From: Verrucomicrobiota bacterium
Lineage (GTDB): Bacteria > Verrucomicrobiota > Lentisphaeria > JABSQK01 > JAJFLO01
DNA: 64,000 nucleotides
Reading direction: 5' to 3'
Assembly (NCBI GenBank): GCA_021772615.1
Contig: JAJFLQ010000159.1
Coordinates: 32,694-96,693, forward strand
The notes beneath the pieces are model-generated. The model saw nothing but the letters and a program-made list of their open reading frames with translations. It did not search any database and was not told the origin of the DNA. Below are positions 36,366-45,588 of this stretch, piece by piece. Each line of letters opens with the position of its first letter. Positions within the stretch are counted from its first letter, which is position 1. Both the position numbers and the translations under genes were made by a program.

Positions 36366-36899
36366 ATGACGACATTGTCCGCGGAGGTGCCGGTCGCCGG
36401 CAACCCGGCGATCAGCGAGGAAGAACAGGATACGTTGAAGGACAAGTATCTCACGTTTCACATCGGCAACGAAGACTACGGCATTTCCATTCGCTTTGTG
36501 ACCGAGATAATCGGCATGCAGAAGATCACCGAGGTGCCCGAGACACCGGTGTACATCAAGGGTGTTATTAATCTTCGGGGCAAGGTTATTCCCGTCATGG
36601 ACATACGGTTGCGATTCAACATGGACGCACGGGCATACGATGAGCGTACCTGCGTCATTGTTGTGAACCACAATGATATAGCCGTAGGCCTCGTTGTCGA
36701 TACTGTTTCCGAGGTCGTGGATATACCATCGGGAAGCATTGAACCGTCGCCGGTGTTCAATACGGCGAAAGGCCACTTTATCGAGGGCATGGGTAAAATC
36801 GCCGACGAAATCAAGATGCTGGTAGAGATCAACCGGCTGCTGTATGACGACGCGACGAAACTGGAGGAACTGGAACAGCGACACCCGGAGAATAAGTAA
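36366..36899 (+). CDS. cheW: Chemotaxis coupling protein CheW
   Basis: The 177-residue protein has the CheW fold: YLTFHIGNEDYGISIRFVTEI, VPETPVYIKGVINLRGKVIP, then RTCVIVVNHNDIAVGLVVD and VSEVVDIP. CheW bridges receptors and CheA P5. GGAGGAG precedes the ATG. It sits between the second CheA and the receptor gene, so this set is a natural signalling unit. Confidence 0.96.
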   Translation: MTTLSAEVPVAGNPAISEEEQDTLKDKYLTFHIGNEDYGISIRFVTEIIGMQKITEVPETPVYIKGVINLRGKVIPVMDIRLRFNMDARAYDERTCVIVVNHNDIAVGLVVDTVSEVVDIPSGSIEPSPVFNTAKGHFIEGMGKIADEIKMLVEINRLLYDDATKLEELEQRHPENK

Positions 36900-36949
36900 T
36901 CTGTCGCGGTGAGGACAACTACGATAGCGGCAACATCAACCACGGAGCA

Positions 36950-39466
36950 ATGACGATGACGACGGCGGGACGTAAAAAGACAACAGCCACGAAACGGGCG
37001 GAAGCGAGCGCTGCTGCTACACGCAAAACGATTAATAGAAAGGACAATACGATGGCCGAGACGGATCTGACCTTACTGAAGCTAAATGCCAAACTCGATG
37101 CACTCAACAAATCCCAGGCCGTCATAGAGTTTAATCTCGACGGAACGATCATTACCGCCAACGACAACTTTCTGAATGTGCTCGGGTACACGCTGGATGA
37201 AATTGAGGGGCAGCATCACCGGATGTTCGTTGATGAAGTGGTGGGACACAGCTCTGAGTACCGAGCGTTCTGGAAAAAGTTGAATCGCGGCGAGTTCGAT
37301 GCCGGCGAGTACAAGCGACTTGGCAAAGACGGACGGGAAGTATGGATCCAGGCGTCGTACAATCCGATATTCGACGAGAACGGCGAACCGTTCATGGTGG
37401 TAAAATATGCCACGGACGTAACCCGGGAGAAGCTGGAACGGGCAAATATAGAAGGCCAGTTCGAGGCCATCGGAAAATCGCAGGCCGTGATCGAATTCAA
37501 CATGGACGGCACGATCATCAACGCCAACGAAAATTTCCTCAGTGCAGTTGGATATACGTTCGACGAGATTCGGGGCCGCCATCACAGCATATTCGTGGAA
37601 CCGGCATACCGACAGAGCGCCGAATACGCGTTGTTTTGGGAGAACCTCAACCGCGGCATTTACAGCTCCGGCGAGTACAAGCGGATAGCCAAGGGAGGAA
37701 GAGAGGTATGGATTCAGGCGTCGTACAATCCTATCATAGACATGAATGGACGTCCCTTCAAGGTCGTGAAATACGCCACTGACATCACCGATCAAAAGCT
37801 GCAACAGGCCGACTTTGAAGGCCAGATCAACGCGATCGGAAAATCGCAGGCCGTGATCGAATTCAACATGGACGGCACGATCGTCACTGCGAACGCGAAT
37901 TTCCTCGATGCCGTTGGGTACTCGCTCGAAGAAGTACGCGGCAAGCACCACGGCATATTCGTCGAGCCGGCGTACCGACAGAGTCCGGAGTATGCGGCGT
38001 TTTGGGATAGCCTCAACCGCGGTGAATACGCGGCTGGTGAGTTCAAACGTATCGCTAAGGGCGGCAATGAAATTTGGATCCAGGCTTCATATAACCCGAT
38101 TCTCGATTTGAACGGTAAACCGTTCAAAGTCGTGAAATACGCATCGGATATTACAGCGCAGAAAATCGCTGCGATCGAGGCAGAAAAGGCTCGCGAAGTC
38201 TACGTAGGAGAAGTCGGCCGCGTGGTGGATGCCTGCAAACAGGGTGATCTGTCGGTACGCGGTAATCTCGACATACTCAACGAATCCTATGTGCCGATAA
38301 TGACCGGAATCAATGACGTGATCAATGCGATTGTACGCCCCATAGAAGAACTCCAGACTCAACTCAAGAAAGTCGCCGAAGGTGATCTCACAGCCTATAT
38401 CACCGGCGAGTACCAGGGCGATCACGAGTTTCTCAAGAAAGCGCTGAATCGCACCCTGGATTCATTGAATGATATCCTGAACCAGGTTCGGTCAGGCGCC
38501 GACCAGATTGCCTCCGGATCGAATCAGGTAAGCGATTCGAGTCAATCAATCAGCCAGGGCGCGACGGAACAGGCTGCATCGCTTGAGCAGATCACGTCGT
38601 CGATGACGGAAATGGCCGGACAAGTCAAGCAGAACGCGGAGAACGCCAACCAGGCCAACCAGCTTGCCGGAACAGCCAAGGGCTCCGCCGAACAGGGTAA
38701 TAACCAGATGGCGGATATGGTCAGCGCGATGGGCGAGATCGAGGAGTCGAGCCAGAATATTCAAAAGATCATCAAGGTGATCGATGAGATTGCATTCCAG
38801 ACCAATCTGCTGGCGCTAAACGCCGCAGTCGAGGCGGCACGTGCCGGTGTACACGGCAAAGGCTTCGCGGTTGTGGCCGAAGAGGTCAGGAATCTTGCCG
38901 CGCGCAGCGCAAATGCGGCCAAAGAAACCACCGAGCTGATCGAAGGTTCGATCAAGAAGGTGAGCAATGGCACGGGCATTGCCAATAAGACCGCCGAGGC
39001 ATTACGAGAAATTGTCGACGGCATCAGCAAGGTCACCGACCTGGTGGGCGAGATCGCGGCTGCAAGCAGCGAGCAGGCGCAAGGGATTTCGCAGGTAAAC
39101 CAGGGCCTCGTGCAGTTGGACAAAGTCACGCAACAGAATACCGCCAATGCTGAAGAAAGTGCTTCAGCAGCTGTCGAACTGTCGAGCCAGGCAACGCAAC
39201 TCCAAGAGGTCCTTACCCGGTTCACGCTTGCCTCTGCCGGCGCCGGCGCTGATTCGGCACTGGCAGGCATCACACCGGAGATGATCGAGGCGATACGACG
39301 GATCGTAGCCTCGGAGAACGCCGCCAATGGTCACAGCAACGGTAACGGCAATAGTATGGTACGCGGCGCCATGGCGGCGATGCCGAGAACGCGGCATGCG
39401 GTCGGCGCCGGCGTCGATCCCAACACCATCATTCCGTTGGACGATGCCGACATGGGTCGGTATTGA
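36950..39466 (+). CDS. Soluble chemoreceptor (MCP) with three tandem PAS domains
   Basis: Three PAS repeats of 122 residues (SQAVIEFNxDGTI, FLxxxGY, REVWIQASYNPI, VVKYATD) precede a HAMP-like segment (IEELQTQLKKVAEGDLTAYI) and a methyl-accepting domain with the conserved tip EIAFQTNLLALNAAVEAARA. No membrane helix is present, so it is cytoplasmic. PAS is probably a redox or small-molecule sensor. Two starts are possible: 36950, adding a basic 34-residue lead (GRKKTTATKRAEAS), or ATG 37052 with AAAGGA 8 bp upstream; the second gives the tighter family start. Confidence 0.94.
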   Translation: MTMTTAGRKKTTATKRAEASAAATRKTINRKDNTMAETDLTLLKLNAKLDALNKSQAVIEFNLDGTIITANDNFLNVLGYTLDEIEGQHHRMFVDEVVGHSSEYRAFWKKLNRGEFDAGEYKRLGKDGREVWIQASYNPIFDENGEPFMVVKYATDVTREKLERANIEGQFEAIGKSQAVIEFNMDGTIINANENFLSAVGYTFDEIRGRHHSIFVEPAYRQSAEYALFWENLNRGIYSSGEYKRIAKGGREVWIQASYNPIIDMNGRPFKVVKYATDITDQKLQQADFEGQINAIGKSQAVIEFNMDGTIVTANANFLDAVGYSLEEVRGKHHGIFVEPAYRQSPEYAAFWDSLNRGEYAAGEFKRIAKGGNEIWIQASYNPILDLNGKPFKVVKYASDITAQKIAAIEAEKAREVYVGEVGRVVDACKQGDLSVRGNLDILNESYVPIMTGINDVINAIVRPIEELQTQLKKVAEGDLTAYITGEYQGDHEFLKKALNRTLDSLNDILNQVRSGADQIASGSNQVSDSSQSISQGATEQAASLEQITSSMTEMAGQVKQNAENANQANQLAGTAKGSAEQGNNQMADMVSAMGEIEESSQNIQKIIKVIDEIAFQTNLLALNAAVEAARAGVHGKGFAVVAEEVRNLAARSANAAKETTELIEGSIKKVSNGTGIANKTAEALREIVDGISKVTDLVGEIAAASSEQAQGISQVNQGLVQLDKVTQQNTANAEESASAAVELSSQATQLQEVLTRFTLASAGAGADSALAGITPEMIEAIRRIVASENAANGHSNGNGNSMVRGAMAAMPRTRHAVGAGVDPNTIIPLDDADMGRY
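37105..38202 (+). repeat. Three direct 366-bp repeats encoding PAS domains
   Basis: Units begin near 37105, 37471 and 37837. Units 2 and 3 share an identical run of 46 bases at their 5' ends, and unit 1 is more diverged, so the third domain probably arose by recent duplication of the second or gene conversion acts between them. Confidence 0.85.
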
Positions 39467-39484
39467 TTCTGGCGCGACCGACCT

Positions 39485-40345
39485 GTGACAGCACTCATAA
39501 ATACCGGTGAAACGGGACTCATTCCCATCACCGACAACGAGTTCATACAACTAAGCGAGTTGATTTATCAGCGCTTCGGTATCGTCCTGGACGAAACCAA
39601 GCGCTCGCTGTTGGTCGGGCGTCTACACAAGATTCTGCGAAGACACGGGATCCAAACCTTTGGCGACTATTACGCCTATCTGCTTCGCGATCGCAGCGGC
39701 AAGGCAGTGTCCGAGCTGGCGAACCAGATATCCACAAATCATACGTACTTTAATCGCGAGCCCGAGCACTTCCGGTTCCTTGTAACGAAGGCGCTACCGG
39801 ACGTCGTCGCGCGCCTGCGGCGACAAAAGAAGCGCGATATTCGAGTGTGGTGCGCGGCGGCCGCTACGGGTGAAGAACCGTATCTGCTGGCAATGTTGCT
39901 GATGGAGTTTTTCGCCGGCGACTATGAAAACTGGCAGGCGGGTTTGCTTGCAACGGATATTTCGGCGGCCGCACTGGCGCGTGCCCGACACGGCGTCTAC
40001 GCACCGGACCAGGTAAACAAACTCAGTGTATCGATGCGCCACAAGTACTTTACCATGCGCGACGACGGCCAATACGAAGTCGTCCCCGCAGTAAAGCGCG
40101 ACGTTGTATTTCGTCGCTTTAATCTCATGAACCAATCGTTTCCGTTTCGGCGACCGTTCGATATCATCTTCTGCCGGAATGTAATGATTTATTTTGACAA
40201 GCCCACGAAAACGGCATTGGCGGAACGTATGTTCGAGTTCACGTCGAGCGGCGGCTACCTGTTTATCGGCCATTCGGAGACGCTGACTCGGTCCGAGACG
40301 CCGTATACGTACGTCACACCTGCCGTATACCAGCGGTGTGACTGA
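39485..40345 (+). CDS. cheR: Chemotaxis protein methyltransferase CheR
   Basis: The 286-residue enzyme starts at GTG 39485. The N-terminal helical domain (LIYQRFGIVLDETKRSLLVG) precedes QISTNHTYFNREPEHF, the SAM-site VWCAAAATGEEPYLLA, and FDIIFCRNVMIYFDK. CheR methylates receptor glutamates using SAM. The usual GCSTGEE motif appears as AAATGEE, a mild variant. It follows the receptor gene by 18 bp. Confidence 0.95.
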   Translation: MTALINTGETGLIPITDNEFIQLSELIYQRFGIVLDETKRSLLVGRLHKILRRHGIQTFGDYYAYLLRDRSGKAVSELANQISTNHTYFNREPEHFRFLVTKALPDVVARLRRQKKRDIRVWCAAAATGEEPYLLAMLLMEFFAGDYENWQAGLLATDISAAALARARHGVYAPDQVNKLSVSMRHKYFTMRDDGQYEVVPAVKRDVVFRRFNLMNQSFPFRRPFDIIFCRNVMIYFDKPTKTALAERMFEFTSSGGYLFIGHSETLTRSETPYTYVTPAVYQRCD

Positions 40346-40512
40346 TTGGGTAACAGCATTGCGGACCAGAATCCGAGGCTGCGACACGAGCGACTGAAGC
40401 GGGGTCGGAAACAGCAGCGCAGTCGACCGCAGAAACGGATTCCGTCTCGGCGGACATTGAGGCATTCTCCTGACCACACGCTGAATGCATATCGAGGAAG
40501 GGGCACACAGGT

Positions 40513-41577
40513 ATGGCGGCACCCATTCGCGTCGTGATTATTGATGACTCCGCCCTGGTTCGCGACATCCTGGGCAAGGGCCTTTCTGCAGATCCCCGGA
40601 TAGAGATTGTCGGCGCGGCCGGCGATCCGTTTGCCGCCCGCGACTGCATCCTGCGGACCCGACCGGATGTATTAACACTGGACATTGAGATGCCCAGAAT
40701 GGACGGCGTTGAGTTCCTGCGTCGACTCATGCCTCACGTCCCCATTCCCACCGTTGTCTGCAGCTCGTTGACGGTCCGGGGCGGTCGAACATCGCTGGAT
40801 GCGCTTGACGCAGGTGCAGTCGACATCGTGACCAAGCCCACATCGAACCTGGCCCGTGGACTGAACGGCATGCTAAACGAACTCCGGACGAAAGTGAAGA
40901 TCGCGGCAACGTGTGACGTATCGCACTGGAAACATCGCAAACGTGACGTGCGGCCGAGCAAGCTGTCGCCGAAATTGCTTGCGGGCTCGACGGACAAGGT
41001 CATTGCGATCGGCGCGTCAACAGGCGGAACGGCGGCAATAAGCACCGTGATCCAGGGATTGCCGGTCACCACGCCCGGCGTCATCGTCGTCCAGCACATG
41101 CCGGCGAATTATACCAGGATGTTTGCCGACCGACTGAATCAGCAATGCGACATGACGGTAAAGGAAGCGGAAAGCGGTGACAGAATCATGCAGGGCAGGG
41201 TTCTGATTGCGCCGGGTGGTCTGCAGATGCGTATACGCCGGTCTGGCGGGCATTATCTGGTAACATGCCAGGAAGGCGAGCTTGTAAACGGACACGCCCC
41301 GTCCGTGGATGTCTTATTTGCGTCCGTCGCCGAGTACGCCGGCCCCAATGCCGTAGGTGTAATTCTTACCGGAATGGGCGCCGACGGCGCCAAAGGATTG
41401 CTAAAAATGCGTCTGCGCGGAGCACCAACGCTGGGACAGAATGAAACGACATGCGTGGTATATGGCATGCCGAATGCCGCGAATCGCATCGGCGCGGTTG
41501 AGAATGAATATCCGATTGATGAGATGGCGGAGTCGATTCTCAACAGGGTTGTGGCAATGGCTGATGTGGCGAGGTAA
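40513..41577 (+). CDS. cheB: Protein-glutamate methylesterase CheB
   Basis: The REC domain (DDSALVRDIL; acceptor D57 in TLDIEMPRMDG; VTKPT) is joined to a methylesterase domain with the triad S169 (IGASTGG), H195 (VVQHMPANYT) and D291 (GMGADG). It demethylates and deamidates receptors, activated by CheA phosphorylation. At 354 residues it is full length. GGCACACAGG-type ribosome site precedes the ATG. The 167-bp spacer after cheR holds no gene. Confidence 0.96.
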   Translation: MAAPIRVVIIDDSALVRDILGKGLSADPRIEIVGAAGDPFAARDCILRTRPDVLTLDIEMPRMDGVEFLRRLMPHVPIPTVVCSSLTVRGGRTSLDALDAGAVDIVTKPTSNLARGLNGMLNELRTKVKIAATCDVSHWKHRKRDVRPSKLSPKLLAGSTDKVIAIGASTGGTAAISTVIQGLPVTTPGVIVVQHMPANYTRMFADRLNQQCDMTVKEAESGDRIMQGRVLIAPGGLQMRIRRSGGHYLVTCQEGELVNGHAPSVDVLFASVAEYAGPNAVGVILTGMGADGAKGLLKMRLRGAPTLGQNETTCVVYGMPNAANRIGAVENEYPIDEMAESILNRVVAMADVAR

Positions 41578-41711
41578 GCAAGTCGTCATAGATTGACCGT
41601 GGGCTGGTGACATCGTCCGATCAATCCGGAGGAGTCGCCGATACCGGTATCCAGTGGCGCACGGAAGACAACCCGGAAATCGTTTATAGAGTTACTGTCG
41701 GGAATCAGCAA

Positions 41712-42200
41712 ATGAATCGGATCGTTATTGGAATCGGCGAGTATGCCGTCGCATCACGGTCGGATGAACGTATAAAAACGTACGGCCTTGGTTCATGTCT
41801 TGCCGTGGTCATTCACAACCCGTACCGCGAAGTTACCGGTATGGTTCATATTGCGCTGCCGGACTCAACCATTGATCGCGAAAAGGCACGCAAACATCCC
41901 GGCTATTTCGCGGATACCGGCATACCGTTACTTCTGCAGACGATGAATGCGATAACGGAACGAGAGAATCCGACCGGCCTGGTGGTCAAGATCGTCGGCG
42001 GCGCCAGTGTATTGCGGCCGCCGAATACGTTCAATATCGGCACTCGAAATACAACTGCTGTGCACCACATCCTTGCGGCTTGCGGACTCACAGCAGCAGC
42101 GTCCGATGTGGGCGGCGCGGCGAGCCGCACTGTCGAGGTCTATGCCCGAGACGGCGCCGTGTCCATCCGGGATTCGCACGGTAGAATTCGGCTCCTGTAA
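41712..42200 (+). CDS. cheD: Chemoreceptor glutamine deamidase CheD (stand-alone)
   Basis: Start 41712 gives 162 residues, the normal CheD length; the frame opens 35 codons earlier at a GTG without family similarity. Sequence is of the Thermotoga/Bacillus type: IGIGEYAV, KTYGLGSCLAVVIH (T23, C29), GMVHIALP (H46), KIVGGASVL. It deamidates receptor Gln and in such systems is also a partner of CheC, which is present at 44943. The subtype differs from the CheD fused to REC at 32432. Confidence 0.93.
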   Translation: MNRIVIGIGEYAVASRSDERIKTYGLGSCLAVVIHNPYREVTGMVHIALPDSTIDREKARKHPGYFADTGIPLLLQTMNAITERENPTGLVVKIVGGASVLRPPNTFNIGTRNTTAVHHILAACGLTAAASDVGGAASRTVEVYARDGAVSIRDSHGRIRLL

Positions 42201-42343
42201 CACAATCATGATGGTATCGTCGCGTTAGGATCGCCTGAACGACGATTGATTTTATACATATCGCGATTATCGGTAAAACCCCTTTGATCCTTCCAGTTCC
42301 GTTACCGGCAACACGATCCTGGCGATACAACAACCACACCATT

Positions 42344-43333
42344 ATGATTCTGCTCGCTATGCATGTACCTCGAAACGCAGCGCAGCCTGTGCCCACATTC
42401 GTGCTTGCCGTTGTCGTGTTGCTCTGTCTTACCGGTGTCGGATGTACGGAGGACGCAGGCCCTTTGTTGCCGATTCCGCTGGTAGCCGGTATACACTCCG
42501 GCAAGGTAGAGTTAGGGCGTATGCTCTTTCATGAACCTCGGCTGTCGCGCAGCAACACGTTGTCGTGCGCCAGTTGCCATGATCTTAAGAACGCCGGCGC
42601 CGACAGCCAACCACGCTCAACCGGCGTCGCCGGGCAACCGGGCCGACGCAATACACCAACGGTTTTCAACTCAGCTTTCAATCGTTATCTGTTCTGGGAT
42701 GGACGGACAACATCGCTCGCCGATCAGATCGACGGCCCGGTTCATAGCGAACACGAGTTGGGATCCGGGTGGATGGAAATCCTCAACAAACTGTCGCCGG
42801 ACGATCGGCTTGTCGCAGCATTCGACCGTGCCTACGGCGACGGCATGACGATCGACAACATGAAAAACAGCATCGCGGCATTCGAGCGATCGCTGGTCAC
42901 GCCACACGGCCGATTCGACAGTTACCTTCGGGGCGACGCGTCGGCATTGACGCCGGAAGAAGCAGACGGTTACCAACTATTCAGACGGCTGGATTGCGTG
43001 CGATGTCATTTCGGCATCAACCTTGGCGGAAACAGTTTCGCACGCGCGGCCGTTGATTCGAAGGGGACGGCACCCGCCGAGGCTGATCTGGGACGATTCC
43101 GGGTAACAGGACGCGACGCCGACAAACACATGTTCCGCGTGCCCGGCTTGCGCGCCGCCCCGGACACTGCCCCGTATTTTCACGACGGCTCCGTTGCGAC
43201 CCTTGATGAAGCACTTGAACGTGAGATCGAGATCGAGACCGGCAGGTCCGCCGCAGCCGGGGAGATACGGCTGTTGAACCTGTTTCTCCATACGCTAACG
43301 GGTAGTTACACGATCGCCGGGGACAATCCGTAA
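42344..43333 (+). CDS. Di-heme cytochrome c peroxidase / MauG-family protein
   Basis: Two heme c sites, CASCH and CVRCH, about 140 residues apart, sit in the usual framework: LGRMLFHEPRLSRSNTLSCA, GRRNTPTVFNSAFN followed by LFWDGR, and PYFHDGSVATLDEAL. The family reduces H2O2 or carries out MauG-like oxidations in the periplasm. An N-terminal hydrophobic segment ending in VGC suggests export, possibly as a lipoprotein, though the lipobox is imperfect. The start is uncertain (ATG 42344 or 42359, upstream TTG 42284). It separates cheD from the HDOD gene. Confidence 0.9.
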   Translation: MILLAMHVPRNAAQPVPTFVLAVVVLLCLTGVGCTEDAGPLLPIPLVAGIHSGKVELGRMLFHEPRLSRSNTLSCASCHDLKNAGADSQPRSTGVAGQPGRRNTPTVFNSAFNRYLFWDGRTTSLADQIDGPVHSEHELGSGWMEILNKLSPDDRLVAAFDRAYGDGMTIDNMKNSIAAFERSLVTPHGRFDSYLRGDASALTPEEADGYQLFRRLDCVRCHFGINLGGNSFARAAVDSKGTAPAEADLGRFRVTGRDADKHMFRVPGLRAAPDTAPYFHDGSVATLDEALEREIEIETGRSAAAGEIRLLNLFLHTLTGSYTIAGDNP

Positions 43334-43343
43334 GCTGTGAACT

Positions 43344-43375
43344 CGGGCGTCTACCCCGGTCACAGGCGCCCGTTT
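43344..43375 (+). terminator. Probable terminator after the peroxidase gene
   Basis: CGGGCGTCT pairs with AGGCGCCCG (one mismatch) around an 11-base loop, followed by TTT only. It lies 10 bp after the peroxidase stop. The short T run makes it a weak candidate. Confidence 0.4.
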
Positions 43376-43400
43376 CCCTGCGGCCACAGCCTTGCGACGA

Positions 43401-43432
43401 TGGCACGAATTGGGCTTGGCATAGTTTGTGCG
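43401..43432 (+). promoter_or_regulatory. Two overlapping-array sigma-54 type promoter candidates
   Basis: TGGCACGAATTGGGCT (43401-43416) has a perfect TGGCACG -24 box and GC at the right spacing with GG instead of TT before it. Immediately after, TGGCATAGTTTGTGCG (43417-43432) again has GG-N10-GC. Both point at the HDOD gene about 170 bp downstream. Confidence 0.5.
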
Positions 43433-43600
43433 CCGACCAACATTTCAGACATCGTGGCCACTCGTCAGACGGGAAAACGCGTGCAGTTGACGGCTGCCCG
43501 TTCATGCTCCGGGAGGGTCACAGGAGCGTCGCAGCGCCGCAAAAACAAGGACGCTGACGGCACGTTTGGGGACGACAATCAACACTATCGGCAGGAGCCC

Positions 43601-44470
43601 ATGGACTCGACTTACAAGCGTATTATCACTGCAATCTCAAAACAACCGCTCATATCGCAAAGTGCGATCCGACTCGTTTCCGTAATCCAGGACGAGGATC
43701 ATTCGTCGACCGATCTGATGCGTATCATCAATCAGGATCCAACGATGACGGCAGAGATTCTGAAAACGGTAAATTCATCTGCGTATGGACTCAAGAAGCG
43801 AATTGAATCCATTTCGCATGCACTGATTTTGATTGGCGAACGTATACTCTTTCGGCTCGCACTGCACGCCTGCACAGGCCCCTTGTACAGCCGGCCGCTG
43901 CCGTTCTACGAGAAGCAGAAAGGGGCAATCTGGATTCACAGTTTGAAAACAGGGATCGCATCGGCGCGGCTGGCTGCGTCATGCAAGGTCACCGTCGATA
44001 AAGACGTCGCCTATACAGCGGGAATATTGGCAGACATCGGTAAGACCGTGACAGGCCAGTTTCTCATGGAGCACAAGATGGAGATCGTCGACCTGATGGC
44101 ACAGACCAGTGACAACGAGAACTTTATCAGTATTGAGCGCAAGGTCCTGGGCGTTGATCACTGTCAAGTAGGCGCAGAGCTCGCGAAGCACTGGAAGCTG
44201 CCCGAAGTGCTGTGCCAATGTATCGGCCACCATCACTATCCGGAACAGATTGATGACGACGACACAAGTCGCGCAATCGCGTATGTCGTTCACGTCGGCG
44301 ACGTGGTTGCGATGATCGGGAGCGGCGGAGGCGTCGACACCTGCCTCTCCTATCCGATCGGGTGCGGATATGAAGACTATCTTTCCGTGGGACCTGGGGA
44401 GATGGCGAAGATCGCGATCGAGGTAAACCGGGAGGTCGCGAAGTACACCGAGTCCATGCAGACAGCGTAA
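43601..44470 (+). CDS. HDOD domain signalling protein
   Basis: From ATG 43601 (AGGAG upstream) the protein has 289 residues and an HDOD domain: QPLISQSAIRLVSVIQ, IINQDPTMTAEILKTVNSSA, ISHALILIGERILFRLALHA, YTAGILADIGKTV, CIGHHHYPE. HDOD proteins are HD-GYP relatives usually lacking phosphodiesterase activity and often regulate motility. A frame open 88 codons upstream shows no similarity and is probably not translated. Confidence 0.88.
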   Translation: MDSTYKRIITAISKQPLISQSAIRLVSVIQDEDHSSTDLMRIINQDPTMTAEILKTVNSSAYGLKKRIESISHALILIGERILFRLALHACTGPLYSRPLPFYEKQKGAIWIHSLKTGIASARLAASCKVTVDKDVAYTAGILADIGKTVTGQFLMEHKMEIVDLMAQTSDNENFISIERKVLGVDHCQVGAELAKHWKLPEVLCQCIGHHHYPEQIDDDDTSRAIAYVVHVGDVVAMIGSGGGVDTCLSYPIGCGYEDYLSVGPGEMAKIAIEVNREVAKYTESMQTA

Positions 44471-44544
44471 GCGTACTGAACGACCGACTCCGACCTTGTA
44501 CACCATTAGTGTGTTGGAATTTACAACAGGAAGGTAGCGAATCG

Positions 44545-44946
44545 ATGAATAACGAAGCTGCGGATAAAAAGAAAGTCCTGATCGTGGATGACTCCGGACT
44601 TGGAAGAATGATGCTGAAGAAAAAGATACAGATGATTGCGCCGGGCGTTGGCATAGACGAGGCCGGAAACGGAAAAGAAGGCGTCGCCATGGTGAAGGCG
44701 GCAGCCGAATCCGACCATGCATATGATATGATATTTCTGGACCAGATGATGCCGAAAATGGATGGCATCGAGGCACTCTCGAAGATACGCGACTACTCCT
44801 CCGACGTGCCGGTGATAATGATCACGGCCAACGTTCAGGACAAATGCCGGGAAAGGGCGATGCAATTGGGGTGCACCGACTTCATCCCCAAGACTACCGA
44901 AGGAAAGCGGCTGCCGGAGATTCTGGGACGGATCGTAGAAAGATGA
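44545..44946 (+). CDS. CheY-like single-domain response regulator
   Basis: The 133-residue protein has LIVDDSGLGRMML, acceptor D66 in IFLDQMMPKMDG, IMITANV and a lysine in FIPKTTEG. There is no output domain. It is coupled by an ATGA overlap to a CheC-type phosphatase, which makes it the best candidate in this window for the CheY that binds the flagellar switch. The ATG at 44545 follows AGGAAGG. Confidence 0.9.
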   Translation: MNNEAADKKKVLIVDDSGLGRMMLKKKIQMIAPGVGIDEAGNGKEGVAMVKAAAESDHAYDMIFLDQMMPKMDGIEALSKIRDYSSDVPVIMITANVQDKCRERAMQLGCTDFIPKTTEGKRLPEILGRIVER

Positions 44947-45542
44947 AATTCTACCAGGATGCTATTACGGAAAGCATGAGTATCGGGATCGGGAAAGCGG
45001 CGGCCGTACTGTCCTCGCTTGTCGATCGTGAGATCGAGTTTGCCATTCCAGAGGTTTCTTTTGTAAATTTCAACAATTTGCGGACATTTCTAAGCGAAAA
45101 TTACAACCAATGGAATTGTTGTGTATTCATGCAGTTCGACGGCGGCTTCGAAGGTGACTCGCTCCTTATTTTCGACAAGAATTCGGCAAAGCATTGGATT
45201 CAGATTATCGGCACGGCACAATTCGGCACGCCCGATGTGATCATGCCGGAGATGGAGACCGACCTGCTGTTGGAGGTCGGCAACATCATCGTCAATGGCT
45301 GCATCGGCAGTATCGCCAATCTCCTGCAGACAGAAAATCATTATTATCTCCCTCAGTTTTTCACCCGCTACGGCAGCGAAATCTACGACGACATGCTGGA
45401 AGCGGACAAACGTGAAAGTGTGGGAATCGTAATCGAAACCAAATTCACGCTGGAGAACGAGGACGTGGAAACGGAATTGATCGTCACGCTGAAAGAAAAA
45501 TCAACGCTCGAGATGATGGACGGCCTGATGAATCTGGTGTGA
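44943..45542 (+). CDS. cheC: CheC-type phospho-CheY phosphatase
   Basis: The ATG at 44943 overlaps the regulator stop, giving 199 residues. The CheC pseudo-twofold fold is recognisable. The second catalytic helix LLEVGNIIVNGCIGSIANLL keeps E-x2-N. The first, ITESMSIGIGKAAAVLSSL, has Ser where Asn is expected, so probably only one site is active. CheC hydrolyses phospho-CheY and is stimulated by CheD. Confidence 0.85.
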   Translation: MKFYQDAITESMSIGIGKAAAVLSSLVDREIEFAIPEVSFVNFNNLRTFLSENYNQWNCCVFMQFDGGFEGDSLLIFDKNSAKHWIQIIGTAQFGTPDVIMPEMETDLLLEVGNIIVNGCIGSIANLLQTENHYYLPQFFTRYGSEIYDDMLEADKRESVGIVIETKFTLENEDVETELIVTLKEKSTLEMMDGLMNLV

Positions 45543-45588
45543 TCGTACAGTGCTTCCGTCCGTACCCGACTCGCCGGATACAAAGAAA

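Noticed and set aside
37082..37951. Minus-strand open frame of 289 codons
   Set aside because: Mirror of the PAS repeats of the receptor gene; repeated composition explains the long frame.
40440..40460. GG-N10-GC sequence before cheB
   Set aside because: The -24 and -12 boxes match poorly (CGGAAA and GCGCA), so it is probably chance.
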